From Nilaparvata lugens (Eukaryota > Arthropoda > Insecta > Hemiptera > Delphacidae): a DNA stretch of 64,000 nucleotides. The position numbers were made by a program, and so were the translations under genes. The notes beneath the pieces were generated by a model that saw only the letters and a list, made by a program, of their open reading frames with translations, was not told where the DNA came from and searched no databases. Below, piece after piece: positions 1 to 11,378 of this stretch. How positions within the stretch are numbered: the first letter of the stretch is position 1; every line of letters begins with the position of its first letter. The stretch covers positions 27,960,372 to 28,024,371 of the forward strand of contig NC_052506.1 of the NCBI RefSeq assembly GCF_014356525.2, in the 5' to 3' direction.

Positions 1-118
1 TAATGGTTGTATAATGATAATTCACTAACAGCAGAATAACCTCATTAGGCCTAGTGGGTTTTCCTAATTCTCAAATATTTTCCTGTCTTAAGAAATTTTC
101 TTACTCTATATTTTGATG

Positions 119-1505
119 AGTCAACAGATTGATACAAAAGTGAATTTACTTGAAGCAGGAGAGAATTCGAGAAGGTTTGTACATAGAAACTTTTTTCTGG
201 TTGAATTACTGAAATATTATTAATAGTCATAAAACTCCCAAGTGGAAGACGTTCAAAAATAGTTTTTATATTTGTGACTTCTTTTTATTTGTCCACAGCT
301 CTTCATTTTCAACGAGCACTCAGAGTTCCTCTCTTCGCTTCATTCAGTTCTCACTCTTTGCATTTTTGTCCCTGGTTCCACTTCCCATTTTTCAAATTCC
401 ATTTTCTTTACTTATTTTAAAGCTATTTCTGTTGAAAATATCAACTTTATAACCTTCAAATATTAATAAGTATTTTTTTAAATTCTTTACCCTTCTCCTT
501 ATCAAGTGATTATACATATTTCACTATTCCTTTGGTGATCTGTGGTCTGAAGGTTTCATTATATTCCAGTCAAATGATCATTTTTTAGGAAACAGCCCCG
601 AAAGAATTTTTCTCGACGGTTCTATATGTATTTTGGGGCGCTGAATTCGAATCTGAAATTTGCTGACACGCCAAAGGGCGGCTTCACCCCCAAAAACCCC
701 TGAAATTTCGGACTTTTTTAATTTTTCCATTTAAACTCGAAAACTATGAGTTTTTTGAGAAAAATCGTTCTCTACAAAATTAAAGGTAGTAAAATTTCCA
801 TTAAATTGAGTGGTCGCGCTGGATTCTACCATTTTTGTTTCCAGAGCTACGATTTTTTCTAAAAAGGGGTATTTTTAAGGAGTTTTCAAAATTATGCAAA
901 CCTACCACTTCTACCCTATACAACTTGGCTATTTTTCTAGTATAGATAAAAAACCACACATCACGTGAAAAAACAATTCATTATGAACAGGATTCCTTAG
1001 GAATTTTCGAATTTAGTAGTGGTGGAGGGGAATACACCCAAAAATAAAAAAAAGGCCTACAGCCAAAATACAAATTTTTCATTATAATACCTTTCCAAGG
1101 GCTTCCTAACAAAAAATATATATATTGGCTGAAATCATCTCACGAGGGTTATTTTCTATGAGAATCACCCGTTAGAAACATTTAATTCCAGTATTTCCTA
1201 GTGGGGGGTACGTCATAAGGATAGGTCAAGGATTAAAACTTTAAACACTTATAATTTTTGACAGAATGATCAGATCTCCTCGTACTACAGCTGATTCTTC
1301 TCAGCTCATCAAGGCGGTTCAAAATAATGTATCATAACTGAAATTTTATGAAAAAATAAAAAAATCCTCCTTTAATGTATTTTAGCTCATATTTAAATAC
1401 ACAGAAAAATGGCCAATTTCTATACTGTATTCAAAACTGTGTATCACAGTAACCCGAAATGATAAAGAATGATATTTTGTCTTGATTTGAAAAACAGAAT
1501 TTCTC
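119..1505 (+). repeat. Left terminal inverted repeat of the Polinton
   Basis: This stretch is matched in reverse complement by 44430-46294. Landmarks shared by both sides are the block around 590-700 (TCTCGACGGTTCTATATG, then a GC-rich stretch), the block around 1265-1330 and the block around 1410-1500. The match fades outward near 119 and inward near 1505. Similarity by eye is high but not perfect, with scattered indels. Bases 1-118 resemble nothing else I can name, apart from weak similarity to 46855-46910. Confidence 0.75.
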
Positions 1506-1827
1506 GAGAATTTCCTCGGCATAATGAGCAACACTTTTTATCATGCTACTAGTTTAACAATGGTCAAGGATTACTTATCGATTTTCCTACAAGTAGAACA
1601 TATTGCGAAATGCTAGAAGCCATTGACCCCGATCTACATGAGTGGGTTATTATAAATCTTTACTGGATATAAACCTTTCAAATATAAAGGTAATACCTAT
1701 TTGTCAACCATTTCATGTTTAAGTGTGTTCAAGTGAAAACCAATGGAAAAAGAGAGATTTTTGTAATGGAGAAGAAAAAGGTTGATAATGAAAAACTGTT
1801 ATAACCAAGGAACTACCCAAACAGGCT

Positions 1828-2613
1828 TTGAAAAACTATCCTACAAGACAAGTGACACTGAAGAGACTAAGAGATTTACTACAAGCTGACTTGGTTGAAA
1901 TAATTCCATACTCATGTCACAACAAAGGCTACAAATACATTTTAACAATAATAAATTGTCTGAGTAAGTTTGCACACCCAGTACCAATTAAAAATAAATC
2001 AGCCAATGAGATAGTTGATGCATTTATTCCTATACTTGATAGACATGGCACACATAGCCTCCAAACTGGCAGTGGAAAAGAATTTATGAACTCAAAGTTT
2101 GCTAGTCTAATGAAATGCTACAATATTAATCACTATACTAGCTATTCTGATAAGAAAGCTTCAATTATTGAAAGATTCAATAGAACATTGAAACAGTCAA
2201 TGTGGACAATGTTTACCGAACGGGGATCTTACAAGTGGATGGACATTATCAATTGGTTAGTTTCCAAATACAATGAAAAAGTGCATAGAATAATTGGAAT
2301 GCGGCCTGTTGATGTAGATTTAAAACATGAGCACCTGCTGTTGGACAAAATGGCTGAAAATCGTCATAAATTTTGTCAAAAACTGTCAAGAGAGGTGCCA
2401 AATTTCTATCCAGGACACTGGCAGGAAATCAAGCCTGGTGACAGAGTTTGTAAAAGCAAGTATAAAATGACATTTGACAAGGGCTACCTTCCAAATTGGA
2501 CGATGGAACTGTTTACAGTCACACATGTAAGACTAACACTTCCTGTGACCTATGAATTGGAAGACTACAGTGAACAACCTATAAAAGGAGGATTCTATGC
2601 TGAGGAGTTGTAA
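1828..2613 (+). pseudogene. Polinton retroviral-type integrase (DDE), catalytic Asp lost
   Basis: The 261-residue reading frame starts at a TTG codon and its N-terminal part probably begins a little upstream, so the true start is not visible. The first catalytic Asp lies in QADLVEIIPYS, and the catalytic Glu is in IIERFNRTLK. The position of the second Asp, normally in a TDxGxEF context, reads QTGSGKEF, so the Asp is replaced by Gly. The C-terminal part (GDRVCKSKYKMTFDKGYLP, later YELEDYSEQPIKGGFY) matches the usual Polinton integrase tail. The gene lies just inside the left inverted repeat, the normal place for this gene. In an active element it would insert excised DNA copies into the host chromosome. 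With the Asp missing this copy should be inactive. Confidence 0.88.
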
Positions 2614-2722
2614 AAGACCAGTGTGCCCGAAGTGTTTGAAATCGATAAAGATATTAGGAGACATGGTAATAAGCTGTTAAGCTGTTAGTCAGTTGGGAAG
2701 GATATGATAATAGTTACAACTC

Positions 2723-3541
2723 TTGGATCAATCGATAATAGTTACAACTCTTACAGATCAATCCTTCAGATCCGATATGATGATAAGGAGAAGGAAAAGG
2801 AGAAATACTGTACTCGAACTTGTTGAAACTGAACAAAAGCTTCCAGTTATTGATTTCAATTGTATTGTTAGTAGAAAATTTGAAACAGCAGGAAAAGAGA
2901 CAACTATGACACAGTTCTCTATTTCCAAATCACAGGAGATGCATCATATGTGGACCATCATGCTGTGGTAAAACAAACGTTCTATTCAATATACTATTCA
3001 ACCCAAATGGAATTCGATTCTCAGATATTTACATATTCTCCAAAACTACATTTCAAGATAAATACAAATTTTTATGAGCTGTAATGAATGGCCTTGAACC
3101 AGAGTTTAACTATACAGAGTCTGACACAAGTGATGAAATTCCACCACCCAACTCTATAATAATTATATTCAATGATGTAATATGCAAACAACAATATGCT
3201 ATATATGATGCTACTTTACAACAGGGAGACACAGCAATATAGATGTTTTCTATTTGGTGCAAACCTACAGCCATATACCAAAACAATTGATACAAGACAA
3301 TGCCAATTTTCTAATCGTGTTTCAACAGAATAAGTTGAATACAAAACATTTGTACAGAGATCATGTGTGCAGTGGTGATATGTCACTAGATGAATTTCAA
3401 ACCATGTGCGATAATGTATGGTCAACATCTGTGCATGTGTTTATAGTTGTACATACATCTGACAATAATGTCAGTTGTACACCAGTTCTACACCAGTTGT
3501 ACTGTACAACTGACAAGGATAATGGGCACTACAGACTTTGA
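2723..3541 (+). pseudogene. Polinton FtsK/HerA-like packaging ATPase, frameshifted
   Basis: A Walker A motif (GPSCCGKTNVLFN) begins at 2952, followed by the family landmark NPNGIRFSDIYIFSK. A TGA stop occurs about 36 codons after the P-loop. The Walker B region reads SIIIIFNDV where the family usually has FDDV, so one acidic residue is Asn. A frameshift near 3200 then leads into TGRHSNIDVFYLVQTYSHI and IPKQLIQDNANFLIVFQQ, the typical sensor part. An upstream frameshift separates the N-terminal piece (2780-2940). The family is related to the DNA-packaging ATPases of large DNA viruses and is thought to pump the genome into capsids. The gene follows the integrase, as in other Polintons. It is non-functional here. 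Confidence 0.85.
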
Positions 3542-3588
3542 TGGATTTGATGCATTTTTAGTCAGGGCACAACCAAAATAACTTCAGT

Positions 3589-4957
3589 GTGGTGTCAGTT
3601 GTCAAGGAAGGAGGTGAAGTTTTTGGAGCTGGCATCAGCAACTCAACTAAGAAGACTAGGAAAAATATGGGAAAGAAGAAGTATAGTAAGGATGTAAACA
3701 AATTAACAACTACCACGAAGGTTAGTAAGCTGAAACGTTATATAAAACAAAAACATAAAGCACTTACACAAGATATATCTTTAAGTGATGAACAAAACGC
3801 TAAACAAATGCAACTGCTCTCGGAACCACTCAAGGATATCACAAATCTGATTCTTAACAGTAGTGGTGGAAACACATCAGCAGTGACAACAGCATCATCA
3901 AAAATTCAACATCAGAAACAAACTACTACTCTTCTACACCATTATCTCAATCAAACATTATAAAACATAGCCACAGCTTCTAGTCTACAACATCAACTTT
4001 CCCTTCTACTTTTGATTTTGGAGAAAAGTGAAAGTGTGAACAAGGGTGGAGACAACAATGATCAGGAGGAAGAGGATAGGACCCTGACAGCTGCAGTATC
4101 TACAGTAAAGAGACATTTGATGCAAGACAATGATGATGATGATGTTAATCAAACTATATTATCATTCAACAAATCAACTAGGGGAGAGGAGAAGGAGGAG
4201 GCAGTTATATTTTGAAATGGTTGAAGAAAGAAAAGGGAATCTATCAACATTTTGGACCAAGCATCAAACCAATAAGTGGAAATTATTTTTTAGGTAGCAA
4301 GGTAATGACATTTGACAAGGATGCACTGGATGCCAATGAAATAATTCTGAGTGATGTAGAAGTTGGAGAAGGAATTCGAAACTATACAGTTACACTAGGC
4401 CTATGCAAGTTAATTTTCATGAAAAATCCCAACACATTTCTAGCGACAGAAAAAGATAAAAGCTTTTGTCAGACAAATTCTAATTTGGACAAATGTCTAT
4501 AGAAAAGGTTATTGTACTGACAGGAAAATTAAAAACTACAATCAACCAAAGTATAAGGCTATAATAAAGAAAGTACTCCAAAGAAACCAACAACTGTTGA
4601 ATCTAACCTGCTAAATCCTCTTTCACATACACCACCAATTCTACCACTACCATCATCTCTAGCAAAAGCATCAGCAGCATCAAAACCATGTACACCCACT
4701 ACTCGATTGTTGCAAAAGAAAGTAAAAGGTCAAGGATTGAAAACTCCATTCAATATTGTTCCAAACAGCAACAATGATAATATATATTCATTGACTACAT
4801 TTACTGGAATGACCCTAATGAGTTGGTTGATAGACTTTACCTGCTTTATGAATCACAAGCAGTTGGTAATACTGGACATCAAAACGAAATCAATTTGATT
4901 TTAGAGGGAGTAATTGAAAATGGATATATTGAAGGCATTGCACCGGCAGCAATTTAA
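3589..4957 (+). pseudogene. Polinton DUF8207-like protein, broken in several frames
   Basis: Three collinear pieces are seen. The N-terminal piece (3589-3963) has a basic, coiled-coil-like stretch, SKLKRYIKQKHKALTQDIS. A middle piece (4012-4215) is acidic. The third part starts at 4212 and includes WLKKEKGIYQHFGP and a later PKYKAIIKK segment around 4550. The C-terminus (4785-4957) carries the very characteristic YWNDPNELVDRLYLL, then GNTGHQNEINLILEGV, before a TAA. This architecture is that of an uncharacterised protein found with insect Mavericks. Its function is not known to me. Stops at 3961 and 4499 and a frame change near 4790 break the gene. Confidence 0.7.
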
Positions 4958-5062
4958 GTGAGGAGAAGTAAGTGGTGGTGGTGGAGGTTGATTGAATTTT
5001 TCAAAGAAAATGACATGATTCGGTGGAAATGTGTTCAGTGAGTTGCAATCTTTCATGATGAA

Positions 5063-5458
5063 ATGAGGTCAATTGATCATCCTAGTCATATAATTAGCAG
5101 CAGTGGTAGAAACCGACTATTAAAAATGGTTCCTATTGGAAACATTAATATTCGAGGTAGAAGAGTTATTAATGTTGGTAATCCATGTACTGATAAAGAT
5201 GCTATTAATGTCAATACGTGTAAACAGTTGATTGAACAAGCAATTAAACAATCTCCATCTTCATCATCATCATCATCTCAATAAACAGAAGAAGAATTAT
5301 TTGAATCACTGTTGAATAGCGAAACATTAATGGAAAGAGTGAGAGAAATTACAATGTCAGTGTTTGTAATTATTGCTGATGCAATTTCAACGGAATTGGC
5401 ACATGATACTTTTAATCAAGAACTTATAAAAGAAAGACTCATCAGCAAAATGCAATAA
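5063..5458 (+). pseudogene. Small Polinton-linked protein with one in-frame stop
   Basis: The frame from 5063 encodes 73 residues, including NINIRGRRVINVGNP followed by a Ser-rich tract. It ends at TAA 5282-5284 and continues in the same frame for 57 more codons (TEEELFESLLNSETLMERV onward) to TAA 5456-5458. The two parts therefore look like one protein of about 131 residues with a single nonsense change. A (TCA)n tract encodes the Ser run just before the stop. The NVGNP segment resembles structural proteins of some viruses and mobile elements, but I cannot assign a function. It follows the DUF8207-like gene on the same strand. Confidence 0.5.
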
Positions 5459-6986
5459 ATACAGCCCAATTGTTCGAACCAAATCATTCCATGGCTGTCT
5501 TTGGAAAGGAAAAGACATTGAGTACTAAAAGTGGGAGAAAAAGTCAACCGAAAAAAGGATGTGGAATTTTGAGTGATATTACCAGAGTAGGATAAAAATG
5601 ACAGAGATAAATCAACAATGACATCACGCCCCCCCCCCGCCACCTCAAAATCTTTCCCGCCATAAGCGAGCGCACACACATGCAGTGCCACCGACCAACT
5701 ATTGATTGATTTCCACTCACCCTTAGTAAGGGTGCAACAGTTCAAACAAAATTGGCAGTGTAAATTCTATTTGTTTCAGACATTATAACATTGACTAGTA
5801 TTCAATTTTGTGTGTGTGTAACACTTTGTGAGAGTATCTTCTCTCCTTGAAATTCAAAGATAGAGAGAATACTATAGTAACATTGTTTGAATATAATACT
5901 CCAGGTGTCTAGTCAAGTCACCCCTAGTAAGAGACACACTTCAGTTCAGTTGCAACTGACACAATTGTTGTGCATCTAATGGGCTATTGAAATGACTTAA
6001 GTGTCCTGTTTCCCCCTCAGATGTTGAAATTAAATATTAATAAGCAACTATAAGTAGTAGCCAATAAACACCACCAAAACTATTGATTTCCTCCTTACCC
6101 AGTAAGGGAAAAACTAGTTGAGCCTATTAGAAGCACAACTATTGATTTTCTTACCCTTAGTAAGAGTGCAACAGACATACCAAATTGAAGACATTTTATC
6201 AGCTTATCAGAGGCTAGTATTCAATTCTGTAACACTTTGTGAGAGTATCTTCTCTCCTTTGAAATTCTAAGATAGAGAATATTATAATATGATGATGGTA
6301 ATGTGAAGTGGGGTTGCATAAACAAACCTCTGCTTCTTTTAGCAAGACATACCAGCTACTAATGAATTCTACAGGTACACCCCATTTATCTGATTGATGC
6401 TGTCTTCATGTGTAGCAGGTTGCGTAAGCAACCCCACTGTTGTCATTCACACAAACCAGTTAAATAGAATATTTTGTTTCTTCATTTTTTATTCATACAA
6501 TTCGATTTAGTGATAAGTATAGTCATCTAGTGGTGAGTGGCTGAGTAAGAGAATGAGAGAGAGACAGTGTGAGTTAGTTATGCTTTTATTGATACATTAT
6601 GGAATAAACACACAAAAATTCTGATTTTCTTTTGTATAACAAACAAGAGTGTTAGTATTGATAGTAACAATATAATATTAACAATAATAAGTGTAAAATC
6701 TATATAAACATGAACACTATAGAGTTTTAGTGGCATACAACCACAAATTTTGATTTGACAAACACATACACAACCTTAAAATTCTGATTTTCTTTGTATA
6801 ACAAACAAGAGTGTTAGTGATATGCAAGTGCAAGTCACTGGTGTATTCGACAAATATTGTAATTGCAACAATAATAATAATATTAATTACACACACACAC
6901 ACACATACACATTATGTGTACCCTCTATAAGGTTGATGATGATGAGGAGGAGGAGGACAAGAAGGCATAGGATGTACTACCAATAA
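5459..6986. repeat. Non-coding Polinton stretch with diverged internal duplications
   Basis: I see no gene here. Two diverged copies of a roughly 170-bp block occur at about 5696-5880 and 6135-6290; both contain an ACCCTTAGTAAG core, then AACACTTTGTGAGAGTATCT. A second pair at about 6620-6660 and 6780-6820 shares TTTGTATAACAAACAAGAG. A poly-C run is at 5629-5640 and a (CA)n microsatellite at about 6889-6908. The stretch lies between plus-strand and minus-strand gene blocks, so it is probably the convergent 3' region. Confidence 0.6.
6307..6439. mobile_element. Short MITE-like inverted-repeat element
   Basis: The stretch begins with AGTGGGGTTGCATAAACAA and ends with the near reverse complement GCGTAAGCAACCCCACT. 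That gives imperfect terminal inverted repeats of roughly 20 bp around about 95 bp of unrelated sequence, with no coding capacity. No clear target duplication is visible, so a stable hairpin or terminator-like structure is an alternative. Confidence 0.4.
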
Positions 6987-7280
6987 TTATGTACCTCTCA
7001 AAAGAAATGAAGAGAAGTAAAATGACGCACTGTTTGACTTCACAACAGTTTCAACTCGTGTAAAATTGCTTTTTTGTACTGTCAATTCCATTTCAAACCA
7101 TAGTCTATTGTTAATATTCATTTTGAATATGAATTTATAACAGAAAGTTCCATAATTTTCTTGTTAAACACAAGCTGATACAATTGCAGTATCTGCATAT
7201 CTTATTCTCATGCATTGTCGGTCAATATTATAGCATACTTCAATGGTATCAACATTCAACTTAATGATCTTTGATATCAT
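6987..7280 (-). pseudogene. Polinton small protein, C-terminal copy A
   Basis: Read on the minus strand, this encodes a stretch ending FIFKMNINNRLWFEMEL, then RVETVVKSNSASFYF, then a TAA at 6987-6989. A stop lies in the middle of the frame. The C-terminal half is clearly homologous to 38507-38720, which reads LIFKINIDRLWFEIELELL and CVETIVKSNGKTFFF. The N-terminal half present in the other copy is not seen here. It lies directly downstream of the DNA polymerase stop codon on the same strand. The function is unknown; similar short proteins occur in insect Mavericks. Confidence 0.55.
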
Positions 7281-7334
7281 CTGTAATACACAATAACACA
7301 AACAATAAAATCACTGCTACTACCACTTGTTTCC

Positions 7335-7403
7335 TTAAGGAGAAGGAGAGGAGGAGGATGAGAAGGAAGAAGAAGCATTAGGTGAATTCTTATCTGTTAA
7401 TAG
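7335..7403 (-). pseudogene. C-terminal end of Polinton DNA polymerase B, cut off by the LINE
   Basis: These 23 codons (22 residues plus stop) continue in the frame of the polymerase fragment that ends at 30403, on the other side of the LINE. They include a Ser-rich tail and end at TAA 7335-7337. The 16-bp target duplication (7388-7403 and 30403-30418) lies within this coding end, so the LINE hit the last codons of the gene. Confidence 0.8.
7388..7403. repeat. Target-site duplication of the long LINE (second copy 30403-30418)
   Basis: TCTTATCTGTTAATAG occurs here immediately before the LINE 5' end and again at 30403-30418 immediately after its TATC-repeat tail. A 16-bp direct duplication is typical of LINE target-primed insertion and fixes both ends of the element. 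Confidence 0.92.
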
Positions 7404-8691
7404 GGGAGTTGAGTAGTGAACGCAGCAGACGTCTATCTTGTTTGCTCCGCTTATCTGATTTTTCGAGTTGAAGTTACTTTGTGCCGGTTTACTTGATCAG
7501 TCTTGAATTCAGTTAATAATTTAGTAAATCTGAACTTTTTGCATATTCAGTTAAAGTTATATGAGTTGTCACAAAGTGAATTTTTGTGACGGATGATGAG
7601 CCTTCGTCCAGCGTAAAATTAGCGAAATTATTCTATTTTAGAATAGGAATAGGATCGACTGCCGGATATATTTTGTTAGATTTGTAGTTGTGTATATGCA
7701 TTATCACCATCGCCATCAACCCCTTTAAATCATCAGCAACAGGTTCATCATAACCAGAAATTTCCAGATTTTGTTTACCACTCTGAGCGTCCTCGTATTT
7801 TGTATTGTATTAGCATCATCCGTATCATCAAAACAATAAGTGGCTACCGAGTCGGGTCGCTATCGCTCTTCATGAAATTTCTGGAATAGAAATATTGTTT
7901 ACCGGCCTGAATTAGTGTAGCAATTAGTATCATTGTCATCATTAGCTGCACCCTTAGCATCAGCACTAGTGGATTCAAACCCTGTCACATGACCAGTGGC
8001 ATGATCGTCTTTTCAGACTCCCATTGGTCGGCAATCTCTTTTCCCCCGGCCTCCTAACTTTCAGCGACCGGGTGTTGCTTCAAGAAGACCTGGGAGAGAG
8101 GCAGTTGTTCGGTGGTTGAGCATTAGATCGGGTTGCGAATCTCCTCTCCTTACGACGTTACCAATACTAATTATTATTCTATCTTGTGTTAACATAGAAT
8201 ACTGTAGGTCGAGTTCCAAACAACTCGGAGTTAGAACTCCCTGTTGGGTTTTTCTTTCTTGTCAGCTATTTTTCCCGAATTTGTATCACTGGGGGTGAAC
8301 GAGTTATCCTTGGTTTTGAAACCTGTAAGGGATCTCAAGTTTGTGCTACAAATAGTTGTGTGGGGAAATTTAGCTAGGCCCTTAAGCAGATTATTTTTGA
8401 GGGCTTAATTCTTAAGTCTCAACTCTGTCGCTTCACGACGTTTAAGTTTAGTGCGGGAATTTGTTCACTATTCTCCGTATTTAGTCCTGCAGTGATTCAG
8501 GTAACTGTATGTTAGGACTGGTCACTTGTGGGCATTTCCTCTTCTGTAATAAGGTAATCTCAGTTTTTAGGGATGTATTTTCCTTATTAATTTTCATACT
8601 ATAGAGTGGCCCTGTATTTTAAATTCGCTTAGCAGTTTCTGACTTGCTGTAATTCCAAGTAGGAAAAGCCCAATCCTTTTCCTAGAGAACT
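7404..8691 (+). other. LINE 5' leader, unique part
   Basis: This is the first 1.29 kb of the LINE, starting GGGGAGTTGAGTAGTGAACG. I find no credible coding region. It would be expected to hold the internal promoter of the element. No sequence repeats are evident until the minisatellite starts at 8692. Confidence 0.5.
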
Positions 8692-9925
8692 CAGGTGCAG
8701 CTTGAGCTCGTCCTTGTCGAAGTTTCTAGACTGCAACATCCTTTCTCTTTCTCTCTCTTAACTTTCCCTATTCTAGAATCCTTCTAGCTCCCAGGTACAG
8801 CTTGAGGACTTCCTCGCCAAAGTTTCTAGACTGCGGCATCCTTTCTCTGACTCTCTCTCAACTTTCCCTATTCTATAATCCTTCTAGCTCTCAGGTACAG
8901 CTTGAGGACTTCCTCGCCGAAGTTTCTAGACTGCGGCATCCTTCCTCTGACTCTCTCTTAACTTTCCCTATTCTATAATCCTTCTAGCTCTCAGGTACAG
9001 CTTGAGGACGTCCTTGTCAAAGTTCCCAGACTGCAACGCTTCCTGCTCTCAGGTACAGCTTGAGAACGTCCTTGTTGAAGTCACAGACTGCAACGCTTCC
9101 TGCTCTCAGGTACAGCTTGAGAATGTCCTTGTTGAAGTCACAGACTGCAACGCTTCCTGCTCTCAGGTACAACTTGAGAACGTCCTTGTCGAAGTTCCCA
9201 GACTGCAACGCTTCCTGCTCTCAGGTGCAGCTTGAGAACGTCCTTGTTGAAGTCACAGACTGCAACGCTTCCTGCTCTCAGGTACAACTTGAGAACGTCC
9301 TTGTCAAAGTTCCCAGACTGCGACGCTTCCTGCTCTCAGGTACAGCTTGAGAACGTCCTTGTTGAAGTCACAGACTGCAACGCTTCCTGCTCTCAGGTAC
9401 AACTTGAGAACGTCCTTGTCGAAGTTCCCAGACTGCGACGCTTCCTGCTCTCAGGTACAGCTTGAGAACGTCCTTGTTGAAGTCACAGACTGCAATGCTT
9501 CCTGCTCTCAGGTACAACTTGAGAACGTCCTTGTCGAAGTTCCCAGACTGCGACGCTTCCTGCTCTCAGGTACAGCTTGAGAACGTCCTTGTTAAAGTCA
9601 CAGACTGCAACGCTTCCTGCTCTCAGGTACAACTTGAGAACGTCCTTGTCGAAGTTCCCAGACTGCGATGCTTCCTGCTCTCAGGTACAGCTTGAGAACT
9701 TCCTCGCCGAAGTTTCTAGACTGTGGCATCCTTTCTCTTACTTTCTCTTCACTTTCCCTATTCTAAAATCCTTCCTGCTCTCAGGTACAGCTTGAGAACG
9801 TCCTTGTTGAAGTCACAGACTGCAACGCTTCCTGCTCTCAGGTACAGCTTGAGAACGTCCTTGCTGAAGTCCCCAGACTGCGGCATCCTCTATCTTTCTT
9901 CCTCTTAATTTTTCCTACCCTGTAT
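8692..9925 (+). repeat. Minisatellite with 57/58-bp dimer and 100-bp units in the LINE leader
   Basis: Units begin with CAGGTACAGCTTGAG or a close variant. Three exact 100-bp units come first (8692, 8792, 8892). Then follow a 58-bp unit (8992), two 57-bp units (9050, 9107) and strictly alternating 58- and 57-bp units to 9681. From 9107 this forms five 115-bp dimers (57+58). One more 100-bp unit lies at 9682-9781, then a 57-bp unit (9782) and a final diverged long unit. The long unit is the short one plus a pyrimidine-rich spacer (CTCTCTTAACTTTCCC). The 57-bp type has GTTGAAGTCACAGACTG and the 58-bp type GTCGAAGTTCCCAGACTG. Open frames across the array are by-products of the periodicity. Confidence 0.93.
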
Positions 9926-10993
9926 AGGGCGAGATCTCAGTTCCAGACTAGAGATCGTTTCCGTCGCGGTCCTCAGACCAGCGAGAGGTGTAGGAAACCT
10001 TGTGTAGAGCAGGGTCTCAGTCACAGATTGGAGATCGACCTAGTCGTGGTCCTCAGACCAGCGAGGAGCTTAGGAGAATCCTTGTAAACCTTTCCCCATC
10101 CTCTCACAATAGTCGACATACTGACTACTAATTTAAAAGTGTTTCGGACGATTGAGAGTGATTCCCATACCCTTAAGGGCAGTTACAGATTGGCCCTTAA
10201 TAACCGGCGCGCAGTCATCAGAATAGCGTGGAAATCCTGTTTAGCAGTTTCAGTATTGCTGAAAATCCTTTTGCAGCTGCAGGCTCGCGATTCAGAAATC
10301 CGACACCCGAAACCCCTTCTTTTGAGCTTTAGTTATCATAAAATTGAAATAGATATACTATCTTTAGCTAGCAGGTTCAGCTTGCTGAGAACTATATTGC
10401 GATTCACAGATCGCGAGTTATTGAACAAAACCCCATTAGTTACAGGAAGGAACAATCCTATTAACGAATCTCCATTTCCCAGGCCCGATAAAATATCCCC
10501 TATACCTCAAACTCGGTATACCATATCCTGTACCTTATACCACTTACGCCTCTCCAATCATATTAATCTAATACCAGGTGCGCAGGTTCAGTTTGCACAC
10601 CGACAGCCCGCAGTCTCAAATTGCGAAAACCGTAACAAAAATTCGATATCATTCCTTGTTAAACCCCATCCCGAGTTCCTCTACCTACAACCTTTATTCC
10701 GGGCTTGCAGGTACAGCTTTGCTCGCCATCAACTCGCAGTTGGTTCAGATTGCGTACTACCTTTACAAATATAATTATTTGTGGGGATCTGATATCCGGA
10801 TCCGTATCCTTGGTTAAGGTTACCTCAATTCTCCCTGACACCCAACCTGAATTCCAAGAGCCGAGGGCCGAATCGGCCAACAACGGCACGGGCACGCACT
10901 CTTCCCTTCAAGTTAAATACCTCCTGCCAAAGACAGAGGGTAAAGAATCAGGACAGGGGGAGAAGTGTAGGTCCGGTATCACCACCAGTCAGT
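9926..10993 (+). other. LINE leader downstream of the minisatellite, with diverged repeats
   Basis: Two copies of a block of about 80 bp lie at about 9931-10080; each has TCAGACCAGCGAG near its end. Further echoes of the minisatellite start motif appear at about 10375, 10577 and 10708 as GCAGGTTCAGCTTG-like sequences. A 211-codon open frame spans 10139-10774, but it consists of this repeat-like sequence and shows no recognisable domain, so I do not call it a gene. Confidence 0.5.
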
Positions 10994-11378
10994 ATGGTCA
11001 CCGACCCCGACCCATACCCAACTGTAGCTAGTCCGCGTCGTAGCAATACTTTGCAATTATTAGGAAACCTAGAGGGTGGAATAGGACATCCTAATAGAGT
11101 TTCTATATAAATCGTGTTGACTAATGTGAATATATTGTGAATATATTGTGAGTATGCTGAATCTGTAGTGGTATGCAGACAGACATAAAAAGCTACTGTT
11201 CACCCACAGCTTCATCAAAGAGGTTCTAGTCAACAAGTTTGCCTGAGGATGAAGGACATTCTCATAAAAAGAAATCATCCAATTCAGCAATGAGGATCAA
11301 TGAAGAGACCATGAAAAATGATTTTTCCTCAGAGACCAATAAAGCCAGGGCGAAACTGTTCATAATGAAAAAGGAAAT
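10994..11378 (+). pseudogene. LINE ORF1, 5' part (split by the BEL insertion)
   Basis: An ATG at 10994 opens a short frame (MVTDPDPYPTVASPRRSNT) that stops at TAA 11107-11109. A second frame begins near 11239 (MPEDEGHSHKKKSSNSAM) and runs into the BEL insertion at 11378. That second frame continues without a shift at 26013 once one GAAAT copy is discounted. The protein would be the nucleic-acid-binding ORF1 of the LINE, but I see no zinc knuckle in what remains. The interval between the two frames is degenerate or deleted. Confidence 0.5.
11374..11378. repeat. BEL/Pao target-site duplication GAAAT (second copy 26008-26012)
   Basis: GAAAT precedes the BEL 5' LTR here and follows the 3' LTR at 26008-26012. 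Five bases is the usual duplication size for BEL/Pao. Taking out the element and one copy keeps LINE ORF1 in frame, which supports the boundaries. Confidence 0.8.

Noticed and set aside
5416..5745. 109-codon minus-strand frame with a hydrophobic composition
   Set aside because: It overlaps the end of the Polinton small gene in antisense and a repeat-derived stretch; no family resemblance.
9002..9908. Series of nearly identical 60-96 codon open frames with a repeated peptide (both strands)
   Set aside because: They recur every 115 bp and simply reflect the dimer period of the minisatellite, on both strands. No start context or domain supports a repeat protein.
8692..9925. CRISPR-like array of direct repeats
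   Set aside because: Units are head-to-tail without unique spacers, diverge gradually and sit in a eukaryotic LINE leader; this is a minisatellite.
10139..10774. 211-codon open frame as a gene
   Set aside because: It lies in the LINE leader, consists of diverged repeat-like sequence, begins without an ATG and has no recognisable domain.
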